Below are positions 9,042 through 18,306 of a stretch of DNA of 51,093 nucleotides, piece by piece; positions within the stretch are counted from its first letter, which is position 1; each line of letters starts with the position of its first letter. A model generated the notes under the pieces. That model ran no database searches, was not told the origin of the DNA, and worked only from the letters and a program-made list of their open reading frames with translations. Location of the stretch: the NCBI GenBank assembly GCA_004552615.1, contig SFNZ01000003.1, positions 1 to 51,093 on the forward strand, written 5' to 3'. The translations under genes and the position numbers were made by a program. The stretch comes from Bacteroidales bacterium. GTDB taxonomy: Bacteria > Bacteroidota > Bacteroidia > Bacteroidales > UBA932.

Positions 9042-10202
9042 ATGGAATTCAAAGAGAGGCTTGCCTGGCTGAGGTCCGGGCATGAGGCCTTGCTGACAAA
9101 GAAAAACTCTCCCGTGGAAGGAAACGGGGTTTACAGAAGATATGTCAATCCGGTGCTGACCGGTGAACACGCGCCTCTTGAATGGAGATATGACCTGAAC
9201 CCCGGGACGAATCCTTATCTCATGGAAAGGTTCGGCATCCATGCCGCGTTCAATGCGGGAGCCATCAAATGGAACGGACGCTACCTGCTCGTCGTGAGAG
9301 TGGAGGGAGCCGACAGGAAATCCTTCTTCGCGGTAGCCGAGAGCCCGAACGGAATCGACAATTTCAAGTTCTGGGACAGGCCTGTGACAATGCCGGATTT
9401 CGGGGAGCCTGCCACCAACATATACGACATGAGGGTCACGGCCCACGAGGACGGATGGATATATGGTGTATTCTGCGTGGAGCGCAAGGATCCGGACGCC
9501 CCTGAAGGAGACCTTTCATCGGCAGTGGCAGCAGCAGGAGTTGCAAGGACAAAGGATTTCGTGAACTGGGAACGTCTTCCGGACATGAAATCAGCATCCC
9601 AGCAGAGGAACGTGGTCCTGCATCCTGAGTTCGTGAACGGCAAATATGCCCTCTACACGAGGCCACAGGACGGATTCATCGACGCCGGCAACGGCGGAGG
9701 CATTGGCTGGGCATTGGTTGACAACATGGATAATGTGGATATCCGCGACGAACGCATCATTAACCTCAGGCATTACCACACCATCAAGGAACTCAAGAAC
9801 GGAGAAGGCCCGGCACCGATAAAGACAGACCGCGGATGGCTGCATCTCGCCCACGGTGTACGAGGCTGCGCATCAGGCCTTAGATATGTCCTGTATCTTT
9901 ACATGACAGCACTTGACGATCCATCCAGGGTGATTGCAGAGCCGGCGGGATTCTTCATGGCCCCGGAAGGATGGGAATATGTCGGTGACGTGATGAACGT
10001 GCTTTTCTGCAACGGATGGATAAAGGACGATGACGGAAGGATCCTAATCTATTACGCTTCCTGCGACACCAGGATGCACGTGGCCGAATCCACCGTGGAC
10101 AGGCTCGTGGACTATTGCCTGCACACGGAACCGGACGGATTCACCACCTCCGAATCGGTGAAATGCCTCAACCGACTGATTGACAAAAATTCCGGAAAAT
10201 AA
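9042..10202 (+). CDS. GH130 4-O-beta-D-mannosyl-D-glucose phosphorylase
   Basis: 386-residue GH130 enzyme, close to the length of the characterised Bacteroides mannosylglucose phosphorylase. The proton-donor Asp is D129 in NIYDMRVT. Other conserved blocks are HAAFNAGAIKWNGRYLLVVRVEG and HLAHGVRG. It phosphorolyses mannosylglucose, made by the cellobiose 2-epimerase from mannobiose, into mannose 1-phosphate and glucose. This saves ATP. There is no signal peptide, so the enzyme is cytosolic. It lies between the mannanase and the symporter; a promoter-plus-hairpin follows immediately. Other GH130 specificities such as mannooligosaccharide phosphorylase are less likely given the epimerase. Confidence 0.93.
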   Translation: MEFKERLAWLRSGHEALLTKKNSPVEGNGVYRRYVNPVLTGEHAPLEWRYDLNPGTNPYLMERFGIHAAFNAGAIKWNGRYLLVVRVEGADRKSFFAVAESPNGIDNFKFWDRPVTMPDFGEPATNIYDMRVTAHEDGWIYGVFCVERKDPDAPEGDLSSAVAAAGVARTKDFVNWERLPDMKSASQQRNVVLHPEFVNGKYALYTRPQDGFIDAGNGGGIGWALVDNMDNVDIRDERIINLRHYHTIKELKNGEGPAPIKTDRGWLHLAHGVRGCASGLRYVLYLYMTALDDPSRVIAEPAGFFMAPEGWEYVGDVMNVLFCNGWIKDDDGRILIYYASCDTRMHVAESTVDRLVDYCLHTEPDGFTTSESVKCLNRLIDKNSGK

Positions 10203-10233
10203 TTTGACATTTCACCGGGGCATCTTATCTTTG
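10203..10233 (+). promoter_or_regulatory. Internal promoter before the symporter
   Basis: TTTG at 10203-10206, a 19-bp spacer, then TATCTTTG at 10226-10233 form a textbook Bacteroidetes promoter just after the GH130 stop codon. Transcription would start near 10240 and run straight into the hairpin at 10242-10276. Confidence 0.7.
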
Positions 10234-10241
10234 TAATGAAA

Positions 10242-10281
10242 AGGGCCGGTTCATCCTGTTCCGACAGGACGGCCCTCTTTT
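10242..10281 (+). terminator. Terminator-like hairpin in the symporter leader
   Basis: AGGGCCG (10242-10248) pairs with CGGCCCT (10270-10276). Inside, TCCTGT (10254-10259) pairs with ACAGGA (10264-10269) around a TCCG loop, leaving a 5-nt bulge. CTTTTT follows. It could end the mannanase-GH130 transcript or act as an attenuator for the promoter just upstream. Confidence 0.65.
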
Positions 10282-10313
10282 TATGGAAATTCATCGCTAA
10301 TAACACTAAGACA

Positions 10314-11801
10314 ATGGCAAGAAACAATGCTGCAGCCGCCCTGCGCGAGAAAATCGGGTACGGACTCGGGGACATGTCCTCGTCCATGTTCTGGAAGATA
10401 TTTTCCTACTACCTGCCTTTCTTCTATTCCAATGTATTCGGACTGAGTCTCGCCCATGCCGGCACACTCATGCTCGTCACCAAACTGTACGACGCCGTAT
10501 CCGACCCTGTGATGGGCCTGATTGCGGACAGGACACATACCAGATGGGGAAAATACCGTCCTTATCTGCTCTGGATCGCCGTGCCGTTTGCTATAGCCGG
10601 AGTGCTGACTTTCTTCACGCCCCAGACTGACAGCTACACCTTCAAGCATATTTACGCTTACCTGACGTACATCCTCATGATGACCGTGTACACCGCCATC
10701 AACGTGCCTTACGGCGCAATGCTCGGCGTGGTGACCGACGACTCCAGGGAGAAGTCCGTATTCTCCTCATTCAGAATGTTCTTCGCATTCATCGGAAGCT
10801 TCATTGCAATGGGCCTCTTCGAACCGCTTCTCAGGCTCCGCGGAAAGATGGCCGGAACATTGCCTGAGGGATGGACCATAGGGGACTCTTCCCCAATGGA
10901 TTGGACAGTCGCGATGATCATCATCGGAGTATGCTGCGCAGCACTCTTCATAGCATCATTTGCGTTCACCAAAGAAAATGTACGTGAGGACCACGAAGTG
11001 GCCGGCAACGACCCGATAGAGGAGTTCGCACTGACGAGAGAACAAGTCCGCGAAGATATTGAGTCCTCAGGAAAAAGCTCATCCTCAATCCTTTCAGACC
11101 TCAAGGCCCTCGTATCCAACGGCCCGTGGTGGATGCTTCTCGGAGGCGGAATCGCGATTCTGCTCTTCAACTCCATCAGGGGAGGTGCAGCGGCTTATTA
11201 TTTCGCGGACGTGCTCGGAACGAATTCAATATTCACCCTCGCAGCATTCCTGACTGCAGGTGAGGTGGCACAGCTCGCCGGAGTATGCGTCACGGTCCCT
11301 GTATCGGAGAGAATCGGCAAGAAGAACACATTCATTTCAGTATTGATATTCATCACCATCCTCAGCGTGCTCATTATGTTCCTGCCTGAGACGAAAGGCG
11401 GAATGTGGGCCCTGATGATATTCCAGGTGCTCATCTGCATTGCGATAGGAATCAACTCACCTCTGCTCTGGTCGATGTTCGCGGACGTGGCCGACTATTC
11501 GGAAGTGAAGAACGGGTCTTCCTCCACCGGCCTGATTTTCTCCTCTTCATCAATGGCCCAGAAGTTCGGTGCGGCATTCGGAAGCGCAATAGTACTCTGG
11601 GTGCTCATGGCATTCGGATATGACAATGCCAAAGGGGCCGTACAGACACCGGAGGCTCTCGGCACCATCAAGGCCCTGATCAGCTGGATACCGGCTCTCG
11701 GTTCAATCCTCGGACTTGCGGCAATGTCATTCTACCCTCTGACGGACAGGAAGATGGTGGAGATACACAAAGAACTGAAAGAAATAAGGAAGCAGAGATA
11801 A
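10314..11801 (+). CDS. GPH-family (MFS) sugar:cation symporter
   Basis: Inner-membrane carrier of 495 residues with about 12 transmembrane segments. GPH-family features are present: EKIGYGLGDMSSSMFWKI at the N-terminus, the SDPVMGLIADRTHTRWGKYRPYLLW signature loop, and NVPYGAM in helix 4. A long charged cytosolic loop (about 215-255) divides the halves. I infer uptake of mannobiose or short manno-oligosaccharides for the cytosolic epimerase and GH130. An upstream in-frame ATG at 10236 would add 26 residues. It lies inside the promoter-hairpin and adds a non-family N-terminus, so I choose 10314 (MARNNAAAAL). The substrate is inferred from neighbours only. Confidence 0.9.
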   Translation: MARNNAAAALREKIGYGLGDMSSSMFWKIFSYYLPFFYSNVFGLSLAHAGTLMLVTKLYDAVSDPVMGLIADRTHTRWGKYRPYLLWIAVPFAIAGVLTFFTPQTDSYTFKHIYAYLTYILMMTVYTAINVPYGAMLGVVTDDSREKSVFSSFRMFFAFIGSFIAMGLFEPLLRLRGKMAGTLPEGWTIGDSSPMDWTVAMIIIGVCCAALFIASFAFTKENVREDHEVAGNDPIEEFALTREQVREDIESSGKSSSSILSDLKALVSNGPWWMLLGGGIAILLFNSIRGGAAAYYFADVLGTNSIFTLAAFLTAGEVAQLAGVCVTVPVSERIGKKNTFISVLIFITILSVLIMFLPETKGGMWALMIFQVLICIAIGINSPLLWSMFADVADYSEVKNGSSSTGLIFSSSSMAQKFGAAFGSAIVLWVLMAFGYDNAKGAVQTPEALGTIKALISWIPALGSILGLAAMSFYPLTDRKMVEIHKELKEIRKQR

Positions 11802-11807
11802 ATTGGT

Positions 11808-11815
11808 TATCTTTG
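11808..11815 (+). promoter_or_regulatory. -7-like element just before uvrB
   Basis: TATCTTTG matches TAnnTTTG and ends 4 bp before the uvrB ATG. There is no matching -33 TTTG. If used, the transcript would start at or within a few bases of the start codon. Confidence 0.35.
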
Positions 11816-11819
11816 CGGA

Positions 11820-13988
11820 ATGAAATTCAAGATAAATTCAGCATACAGGCCGGCAGGTGACCAGCCGGCCGCAATTGACGGCATCTGTTCCGCCCTCCAG
11901 GAGGGATCGGATGCCGTTACCCTGCTCGGTGTAACGGGATCGGGAAAGACGTTCACGATGGCCAACGTTATCGAGCGCCTGCAGCGTCCCGCATTGATAC
12001 TCAGCCACAACAAGACCCTTGCGGCCCAGCTCTACGGAGAGTTCAAGTCCTTCTTCCCGGACAATGCCGTGGAGTATTTCGTATCGTATTATGACTATTA
12101 CCAGCCGGAGGCCTACATTCCCTCCACCGACACATATATCGAGAAGGACCTGAGCATCAACGAGCAGATTGACAAGCTCCGTCTCAGCGCGGCATCGGCC
12201 CTCATGTCCGGAAGACGGGACGTGATCGTGGTATCGAGCGTATCCTGTCTCTACGGCATCGGCAATCCCCAGGACTTCCATGAACAGACCGTGAAGATTC
12301 ACGTCGGGCAGCAAATCAGCGAGACCCGACTGCTGTATCATCTGGTGGACGCCCTGTTCAGCAGGACCGAGACGGACTTCAAGAGAGGCACGTTCAGGGT
12401 ACGCGGAGACACGGTGGATGTTTATCTCGGAGGAGCTGACGAGGCAGTACGCATAGAGTTCTTTGGGGACGAAATAGATTCCCTGTCACTGATAGACCCT
12501 GTCACGGGAGCCACCATCGAGCAGCTGAGCGAGGTGCCAATCTACCCGGCCGGCAATTTCGTCACCACCAAGGAGAAGACCGTCAGGGCTGTAAGCATGA
12601 TTCAGGACGACCTGGTGAAACAACTCGAATATTTCGAAGAAATCGGCAAGCATCTCGAAGCCAAGAGGCTGAAACAGAGGGTGGAATACGACCTGGAGAT
12701 GATCAAGGAGATGGGTTATTGCCCCGGAGTAGAGAATTATTCCAGATATCTGGACGGGAGGAAAGAGGGACAGAGGCCGTTCTGCCTCATCGACTATTTC
12801 CAGGATGATTTCATAACCTTCATCGACGAAAGTCACGTGACGATTCCTCAGATAAGGGCAATGTACGGAGGAGACCACTCCAGAAAATCCGTCCTGATTG
12901 AATACGGCTTCCGTCTTCCAGCTGCCGCGGACAACAGGCCTCTGAAATTCGAGGAATTCGAGGAGATTACAGGGCAGACGGTTTTTGTCAGCGCCACCCC
13001 GTCCGACTATGAACTGAGAAGGTCCGAAGGACTTGTGGTGGAGCAGGTCGTCAGGCCGACCGGACTTCTCGACCCGCCGATTGAGGTGAGACCTACCCAG
13101 AACCAGGTGGACGACCTGCTGGAAGAGATCCGCAGGCGTGCGGAAGTGGACGAAAGGGTGCTCGTGACCACATTGACGAAAAGGATGGCGGAGGAACTCG
13201 ACGACTTCTTCGGCAAACGCGGAGTGAGATGCCGCTATATCCACTCGGACGTGGACACGGCAGAAAGGGTCGAGATCATCGAGGACTTCAAGAACGGGCT
13301 TTTCGACGTTCTCGTGGGAGTGAACCTTCTCAGGGAAGGACTGGACATACCTTCGGTCTCGCTTGTAGCCATCCTCGACGCGGACAAGGAGGGATTCCTC
13401 CGTTCCCAGGTAGCTCTCACGCAGACGGCAGGACGAGCCGCGAGAAACGTGCACGGTCTCGTGATCATGTACGCCGACTCGGTGACAAAGTCGATGCAGG
13501 AGACCATCTATGAGACCGACAGGCGCAGGAAAAAGCAGATAGAATACAACAATCTGAACCATATTACCCCAAAGCAGGTGGAGGTCAAGCACAATGCTCT
13601 CGCAATGGAGCTCGGGGGCAGCCCGGGCAAGGATGCAGCAGGCAGGAATGCAGGCCGCGTCACAGCTTCCAATTCATACAACGCCCCGGTGTTCATCCCG
13701 GACCCGAGCGCACTTGGAAAAGGCCGGATAACCGTCGGGCTCGGAGACGATTCGAAGAGGGAGACGAATTCAGCATACGTGGAAGGTTATCTCCAGGCAG
13801 ACCTCGCAGCCGTCCTCCAGGATCCGGTCATCAGGTCCATGTCCCGCAAACAGGTGGAAAAAGCCGCGGAAGAGGCAAGGCGCAAGATGAAAAAGGCCGC
13901 ATCCGAACTGGATTACGGGGCTGCAGCCCGCTACAGGGACGAAATGTGGGCTCTCGAGCAATATCTTAAGGTATGGAAAGAGCAATGA
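11820..13988 (+). CDS. uvrB: Excinuclease ABC subunit B
   Basis: Damage-verification helicase-like subunit of nucleotide excision repair, which loads onto DNA with UvrA and then recruits UvrC. The 722 residues show Walker A GVTGSGKT (37-44) and the damage-probing beta-hairpin region YYDYYQPEAYIPSTDTYIEKD. The DEAD-like box is FIDESH, the helicase motif VI is QTAGRAARN, and a C-terminal UVR domain (about 680-715) contacts UvrC. Length and order are normal. The start matches the conserved FKINSAYRPAGDQP N-terminus. Its stop overlaps the next gene by ATGA, implying translational coupling. Confidence 0.97.
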   Translation: MKFKINSAYRPAGDQPAAIDGICSALQEGSDAVTLLGVTGSGKTFTMANVIERLQRPALILSHNKTLAAQLYGEFKSFFPDNAVEYFVSYYDYYQPEAYIPSTDTYIEKDLSINEQIDKLRLSAASALMSGRRDVIVVSSVSCLYGIGNPQDFHEQTVKIHVGQQISETRLLYHLVDALFSRTETDFKRGTFRVRGDTVDVYLGGADEAVRIEFFGDEIDSLSLIDPVTGATIEQLSEVPIYPAGNFVTTKEKTVRAVSMIQDDLVKQLEYFEEIGKHLEAKRLKQRVEYDLEMIKEMGYCPGVENYSRYLDGRKEGQRPFCLIDYFQDDFITFIDESHVTIPQIRAMYGGDHSRKSVLIEYGFRLPAAADNRPLKFEEFEEITGQTVFVSATPSDYELRRSEGLVVEQVVRPTGLLDPPIEVRPTQNQVDDLLEEIRRRAEVDERVLVTTLTKRMAEELDDFFGKRGVRCRYIHSDVDTAERVEIIEDFKNGLFDVLVGVNLLREGLDIPSVSLVAILDADKEGFLRSQVALTQTAGRAARNVHGLVIMYADSVTKSMQETIYETDRRRKKQIEYNNLNHITPKQVEVKHNALAMELGGSPGKDAAGRNAGRVTASNSYNAPVFIPDPSALGKGRITVGLGDDSKRETNSAYVEGYLQADLAAVLQDPVIRSMSRKQVEKAAEEARRKMKKAASELDYGAAARYRDEMWALEQYLKVWKEQ

Positions 13989-15211
13989 ACAGGAGACGCA
14001 GCATAGCCATTGTCGGAGGAGGAGCTGCCGGATGTTTCGCCGCTGCGAACATAAAGGCATTGTCTCCGGACACAGACGTTACCATATTCGAAGCCGGCAG
14101 GAAACTGCTTGCCAAGGTGGCCGTCACAGGCGGAGGCAGATGCAACCTTACCAATACCTTCCGGGATATCCGGAATCTGGAGGAGGCCTATCCGAGGGGA
14201 CACAGGCTGATGCGCAGGTTGTTCGGACGCTTCAATCATGAAGATACGTGCAAATGGTTCAGGGACAGGGGTGTAAGACTTGTTGTACAAGAAGATCAAT
14301 GCATTTTTCCGGAATCCCAGGACGCCATGGAGATTGTCTCCTGCCTCACGGAAGCCATACTTTCGTCCGGCGTCAGGGTCGAGACGGGGGCCAGGGTTAC
14401 AAGTATTGAACCCGGATGGAGAATCATGACAGGGAACGGGGATTGCGGCAGGACGTTCGATGCCGTCATAGTCACCACTGGAGGATGCACCGGAAGCGGA
14501 TGGGACGGAATCTTCAGCGGACTCGGACTGGAAATCTCGGCTCCGGTACCGTCATTGTTCAGTGTCAGGGTGGATGACAAGGAATTGAAATCCCTGATGG
14601 GCACGGTTGTGGAGAATGTCTCCGTATCCATTCCTAGAACAAAGTTCCGGGCCTCGGGGCCGCTTCTCATAACAGACTGGGGCATGAGCGGACCGGCCAT
14701 TCTCAAACTATCGTCATACGCAGCCAGGTTCCTGGCGGAAAACGGATACCGCTCGTCAATGATAATCAACTGGTCCGGAGACTCAAGCGTTCAGGAGACA
14801 GCGGAAATGCTGGGCAGAATATCAGCCGCAAATCCGAGGAAACAGATAGTAAACGCATTCCCTGAATCATTCAATAGCCGTCTCTGGGAATTTCTGCTGT
14901 CCCGGACCGGAATCAATCCTGATACGAGGTGGCAGGATGCAGGAGCCAGAGCCCTCAACCGGATTGCCGAAAGGCTCCATGCAGATGAATATTTCATATC
15001 GGGGAAGAACAGGTTCAAGGCCGAGTTCGTGACATGCGGAGGAGTTTCCCTGTCGGAAATCAGTCCTGAGACCATGGAATGCAGGAAACATCCGGGACTG
15101 TATTTCGCAGGAGAAGTGGCCGACGTGGACGCCATCACGGGAGGTTTCAACCTTCAGGCCGCCTGGACAATGGGCTACATCGCCGCCTGCAGCGCCGTCA
15201 ACGGAGATTGA
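13985..15211 (+). CDS. HI0933/YhiN-family FAD-dependent oxidoreductase
   Basis: Flavoprotein of 408 residues from the ATG at 13985. The N-terminal dinucleotide-binding motif is IVGGGAAG, followed by the family signature KVAVTGGGRCNLTN. The C-terminal block GLYFAGEVADVDAITGGFNLQ positions the FAD. The family (aminoacetone oxidase/BaiN-like) is widespread and mostly uncharacterised; the substrate is unknown. I choose 13985 because it overlaps the uvrB stop as ATGA; the longer start at 13973 adds only four residues. The 3' end overlaps the convergent DUF4249 gene by 14 bp. The link with uvrB is probably just cotranscription. Confidence 0.88.
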   Translation: MNRRRSIAIVGGGAAGCFAAANIKALSPDTDVTIFEAGRKLLAKVAVTGGGRCNLTNTFRDIRNLEEAYPRGHRLMRRLFGRFNHEDTCKWFRDRGVRLVVQEDQCIFPESQDAMEIVSCLTEAILSSGVRVETGARVTSIEPGWRIMTGNGDCGRTFDAVIVTTGGCTGSGWDGIFSGLGLEISAPVPSLFSVRVDDKELKSLMGTVVENVSVSIPRTKFRASGPLLITDWGMSGPAILKLSSYAARFLAENGYRSSMIINWSGDSSVQETAEMLGRISAANPRKQIVNAFPESFNSRLWEFLLSRTGINPDTRWQDAGARALNRIAERLHADEYFISGKNRFKAEFVTCGGVSLSEISPETMECRKHPGLYFAGEVADVDAITGGFNLQAAWTMGYIAACSAVNGD

Positions 15212-16193
15212 TCCACTTTGATTTGTAAAGAGATATCCCTCCGAGATACCCCGCTCCGCCTGAGACATTGGAATAAACGGCTGCAGGAGAAGTCACTCCC
15301 CAGCTCTGAAGTGCATTGTCCTTGTACGCAAAAGCTGCCGAGACACTCTTGAAGAGTTCCTCCGACAATGAATACACATAAATACGGCATTTATCCGGAG
15401 CAGCATCACTGAACGGGCCGGCATAAGCCTCAAGTTCACAGACTTCACCGTCACCGAAAAATTTGTCCGGAAGGAGCACTGAAGAGCCGGCTCTGACTAT
15501 ATCATATCCGTACTCTCCGAACATCGCATACGGATATGAGGAGCTTGCGGAAGAGGAGATTACTCCATCCAAAGTGTCCGGAGCCTTTCCCGGGCTAAGC
15601 ATATAACAGAATTCCCCCGAAATTGTATATTCGGCCGGCCGCGCTATCGAGAATGCATAATAAATCCTCTTCCCTGACGGTCTCCTGAATCTCAACTTCA
15701 CCTTCCAATAATCGCGGTTGCGGTAGTCAAATGCATCCCTGTCCACTTCTATCCCGAGAATGTCTTCATCAGACAGAGGTACAGGAATCACCGTGGAAGC
15801 GGAGACATCAGGCATCCCGAGAGCAGAGACATTGAGCTCTATTTCATCGCCCGGGGACAATTCCAACCGGCAGCACAATGATGCATTGGACAGACTGTCT
15901 GAACCCAGTTCGAGAGGGACTTCCCCGCCATTGACCCGCAATACGGCCGATGCATTCACGGGAGCCTTCTTCTGAGCCGCGGATGCATACCGTTCCGAAA
16001 GAGGGAACAGCCTTCTGAGATTCAGGACGAGGGAATCCGGGGAATTTCCCGGCATGCATTCCACGCCGAGCATGCACGTGCCGGACATCTGCGGCATAGG
16101 CTCCACCTGCTCGCACGAAACGGCAGACAAGACGGCTGCAGAAATCAGGACAATGAGATGTCCCCGACATTGTTCTAAAATTCTAAAACTCAT
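15198..16193 (-). CDS. DUF4249 lipoprotein
   Basis: 331-residue lipoprotein with a signal peptide ending at AVSC (Cys27). The C-terminal block VYSNVSGGAGYLGG is the hallmark of DUF4249, a Bacteroidetes family routinely encoded next to TonB-dependent receptors. The protein is probably anchored in the outer membrane and works with the receptor upstream, perhaps as a substrate-binding or scaffold partner. No substrate is known for the family. Its start overlaps the TonB-receptor stop by 11 bp, so it is the last gene of a three-gene unit. Confidence 0.85.
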   Translation of the reverse strand: MSFRILEQCRGHLIVLISAAVLSAVSCEQVEPMPQMSGTCMLGVECMPGNSPDSLVLNLRRLFPLSERYASAAQKKAPVNASAVLRVNGGEVPLELGSDSLSNASLCCRLELSPGDEIELNVSALGMPDVSASTVIPVPLSDEDILGIEVDRDAFDYRNRDYWKVKLRFRRPSGKRIYYAFSIARPAEYTISGEFCYMLSPGKAPDTLDGVISSSASSSYPYAMFGEYGYDIVRAGSSVLLPDKFFGDGEVCELEAYAGPFSDAAPDKCRIYVYSLSEELFKSVSAAFAYKDNALQSWGVTSPAAVYSNVSGGAGYLGGISLYKSKWINLR

Positions 16194-18306
16194 AAGCCAG
16201 ACGGAATGTTGGAATTATCGGAAGCATCGACACATATACGAGTTCAGGCTGACCATACTGCTGGTCTATGCGCTGTTGGACGTACATGGGATTGTACCGG
16301 CAATAGACATTGTAAATACCGAGGGAGAAAACCCTGTAATGCCCGGCCCGGTTCACCCGGTGGAAATCCGCACCGAGGTCAAGCCTGTGATATGCCGGCA
16401 TCAGGAACTGGTTCGGCTTGCCTGAAGGATAAGAAACGACATATGACGACCCGTCATCCCTGACCGCAAATCCGTAATGGGTGTCAATAGTCGCCCGGTT
16501 GCCTGAGTGGTATGTCCATGAGGCGGACCAGTCCACGCGCTTTCCCTTCTTGCGGAGCATCACGTTGAACTTGTGCCTGTTGTCAAACCGGTCAGGATAC
16601 CATCCGTCATATATTTCAGGGAATTTCCTTTCGCTTACGGACAATGTATAGGCGAGGAACACGTCAAAGCGCCTGCACGATTCCGACACGGACACTTCAA
16701 GTCCTTCTGCACGCCCTTTGCCTTCCGTGAACGAAGTTTCCCATCTGTCGAGAGGCGGATAAAGCATCAGCGCCCCGGTATATTCGTACAGATTGTTCAT
16801 TGTCTTCGAAAATACCTCCGCACTCAGTTTCCATTCCTCCGGGAACGACACCTCGATGCCCGCCGTCAACTGTCCTGACTTTACAGGTGCAATCCTGTCG
16901 GTGCTCGGCATCCAGCAGTTGCTCGGAAAATCCACGAATGAAGATGCAAGCAGGTGAGCCTGCTGGGACATCCTGTCATAAGACGCCTTCACTACAAGCC
17001 ATGAGAATGGACGCACCGATAGCGAAGCGCGCGGTTCAATGCTGCCATAGGTACGGTTTCTGACGAAATAGAGGGAATATCTCAGGCCGCCCTGGAGAGC
17101 AAGCCATTGAAGCGGAGCCCATTCCTCTTCCACGAACGCATCGAGTTCGTATCCCGAATAGCGCTTCGTCGAAGAAATATTATCGCTGACAGACACTTTT
17201 CCGTTATCCTTTCTCTCATAAAGATATTCCCTGTCGGGTTTTGAAATATGGCATACCGCTTCTCCGCCGAACCGGAGATATCCCTGACGGTGAGGGAAAC
17301 GGTTCACTGACTTCAGGCCTATATCAAGAATCCGCGAATGATTCTTTTCTTCCGACCTGTCTTTGGAACTGCCCATATCGTCCGTGCGGTTGATTCCGAT
17401 TCTTGCATTACCGTTGGTGACATAGATGCTCTCATAGGTAATGACTCGAGAAAGAGAGGAATTCCTGTAATCCGCCGAGCAAAGGAAATTGCCCCAGGAA
17501 GAGCGGAGCCCCGTAGTGGTATTGTAGTCCTCATTGTCATATTTCAGGAAATCCCGGCTGTACATGGCCCCGGCAGTAAAGCGCCTGCCACCCGGAAGGC
17601 GCAGGGAATATTTCGCATTGACCTCGGCGTAACCGTAATCCCCGTCAGATATATACGGATGGGCTGCCCTGTATTCTAATTCTTCATTGTACAACTTGAG
17701 CAAAGGTCTCGCGAACAGTTCCAGGAGACTGAAGCGGGCCGCAGCGGTGAATGTCTGGCGGCAGGACTTGCCTATCGGTCCGTCAATGGCAAACCGGCCC
17801 TCCGTCATTCCGGCCGAAAAACGTATCCTCAGTGAATCCGGATTTCCGTTCATGGTCCGGATATCCAGCACGGAAGAGGCCCTGCCACCGAACATGGACG
17901 GGAATCCGCTCTTGTAGAAATCCGCCGTCTCGACAATATCGGTGTTCACTGCGGAAAACAATCCTCCGAGATGTCCCGGCTGATAAACCGGAACGCCGTC
18001 AAGCAGGAACAAATTGTCAGCCCCGTCGCCTCCGCGCACATACATTCCTGAAGATATCTCCGTGCCGGACGCCACACCGGGGAGCATCTGTATGGTCTTG
18101 ACTATGTCAGGGGTGCAGGCAACCGACATTTTCTCGAGGTCCACTCGTTCGAGACGCATGAAGCCGGTCTGCGCGGCAGATTGTCTGACGGAGAAATCAG
18201 CCGTTACCCTTGAGGCGGACAGTGTGTCCTTCAGCTCCTGTGAATGGATGTCCGGCGGCAGGAACATCAGACAGATGAACGCCAATGTCTCAATCCTTGA
18301 ATCCAT
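16183..18306 (-). CDS. TonB-dependent outer-membrane receptor
   Basis: 707 residues. A signal peptide (about 5-22) is followed directly by a plug domain with TPDIVKTIQMLPGV, MYVRGGDGADNLFLLDGVPVYQPGHLGG and YKSGFPSMFGGRASSVLDI. The rest is an aromatic-rich beta-barrel ending in a terminal phenylalanine (AYEF), the usual outer-membrane barrel ending. It lacks the N-terminal carboxypeptidase-regulatory domain common in Bacteroidales SusC-type receptors. It is flanked by a small lipoprotein upstream (17-bp overlap) and DUF4249 downstream (11-bp overlap). No SusD is present. The imported ligand cannot be deduced. Confidence 0.9.
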   Translation of the reverse strand: MDSRIETLAFICLMFLPPDIHSQELKDTLSASRVTADFSVRQSAAQTGFMRLERVDLEKMSVACTPDIVKTIQMLPGVASGTEISSGMYVRGGDGADNLFLLDGVPVYQPGHLGGLFSAVNTDIVETADFYKSGFPSMFGGRASSVLDIRTMNGNPDSLRIRFSAGMTEGRFAIDGPIGKSCRQTFTAAARFSLLELFARPLLKLYNEELEYRAAHPYISDGDYGYAEVNAKYSLRLPGGRRFTAGAMYSRDFLKYDNEDYNTTTGLRSSWGNFLCSADYRNSSLSRVITYESIYVTNGNARIGINRTDDMGSSKDRSEEKNHSRILDIGLKSVNRFPHRQGYLRFGGEAVCHISKPDREYLYERKDNGKVSVSDNISSTKRYSGYELDAFVEEEWAPLQWLALQGGLRYSLYFVRNRTYGSIEPRASLSVRPFSWLVVKASYDRMSQQAHLLASSFVDFPSNCWMPSTDRIAPVKSGQLTAGIEVSFPEEWKLSAEVFSKTMNNLYEYTGALMLYPPLDRWETSFTEGKGRAEGLEVSVSESCRRFDVFLAYTLSVSERKFPEIYDGWYPDRFDNRHKFNVMLRKKGKRVDWSASWTYHSGNRATIDTHYGFAVRDDGSSYVVSYPSGKPNQFLMPAYHRLDLGADFHRVNRAGHYRVFSLGIYNVYCRYNPMYVQQRIDQQYGQPELVYVSMLPIIPTFRLAYEF

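Noticed and set aside
10236..10313. 26-codon N-terminal extension of the symporter
   Set aside because: Its codons lie in the promoter-proximal hairpin and do not resemble the family N-terminus.
12486..13592. Long open frame antisense to uvrB (368 codons)
   Set aside because: It is fully inside uvrB, lacks any recognisable domain, and is the expected shadow of G+C-rich coding DNA.
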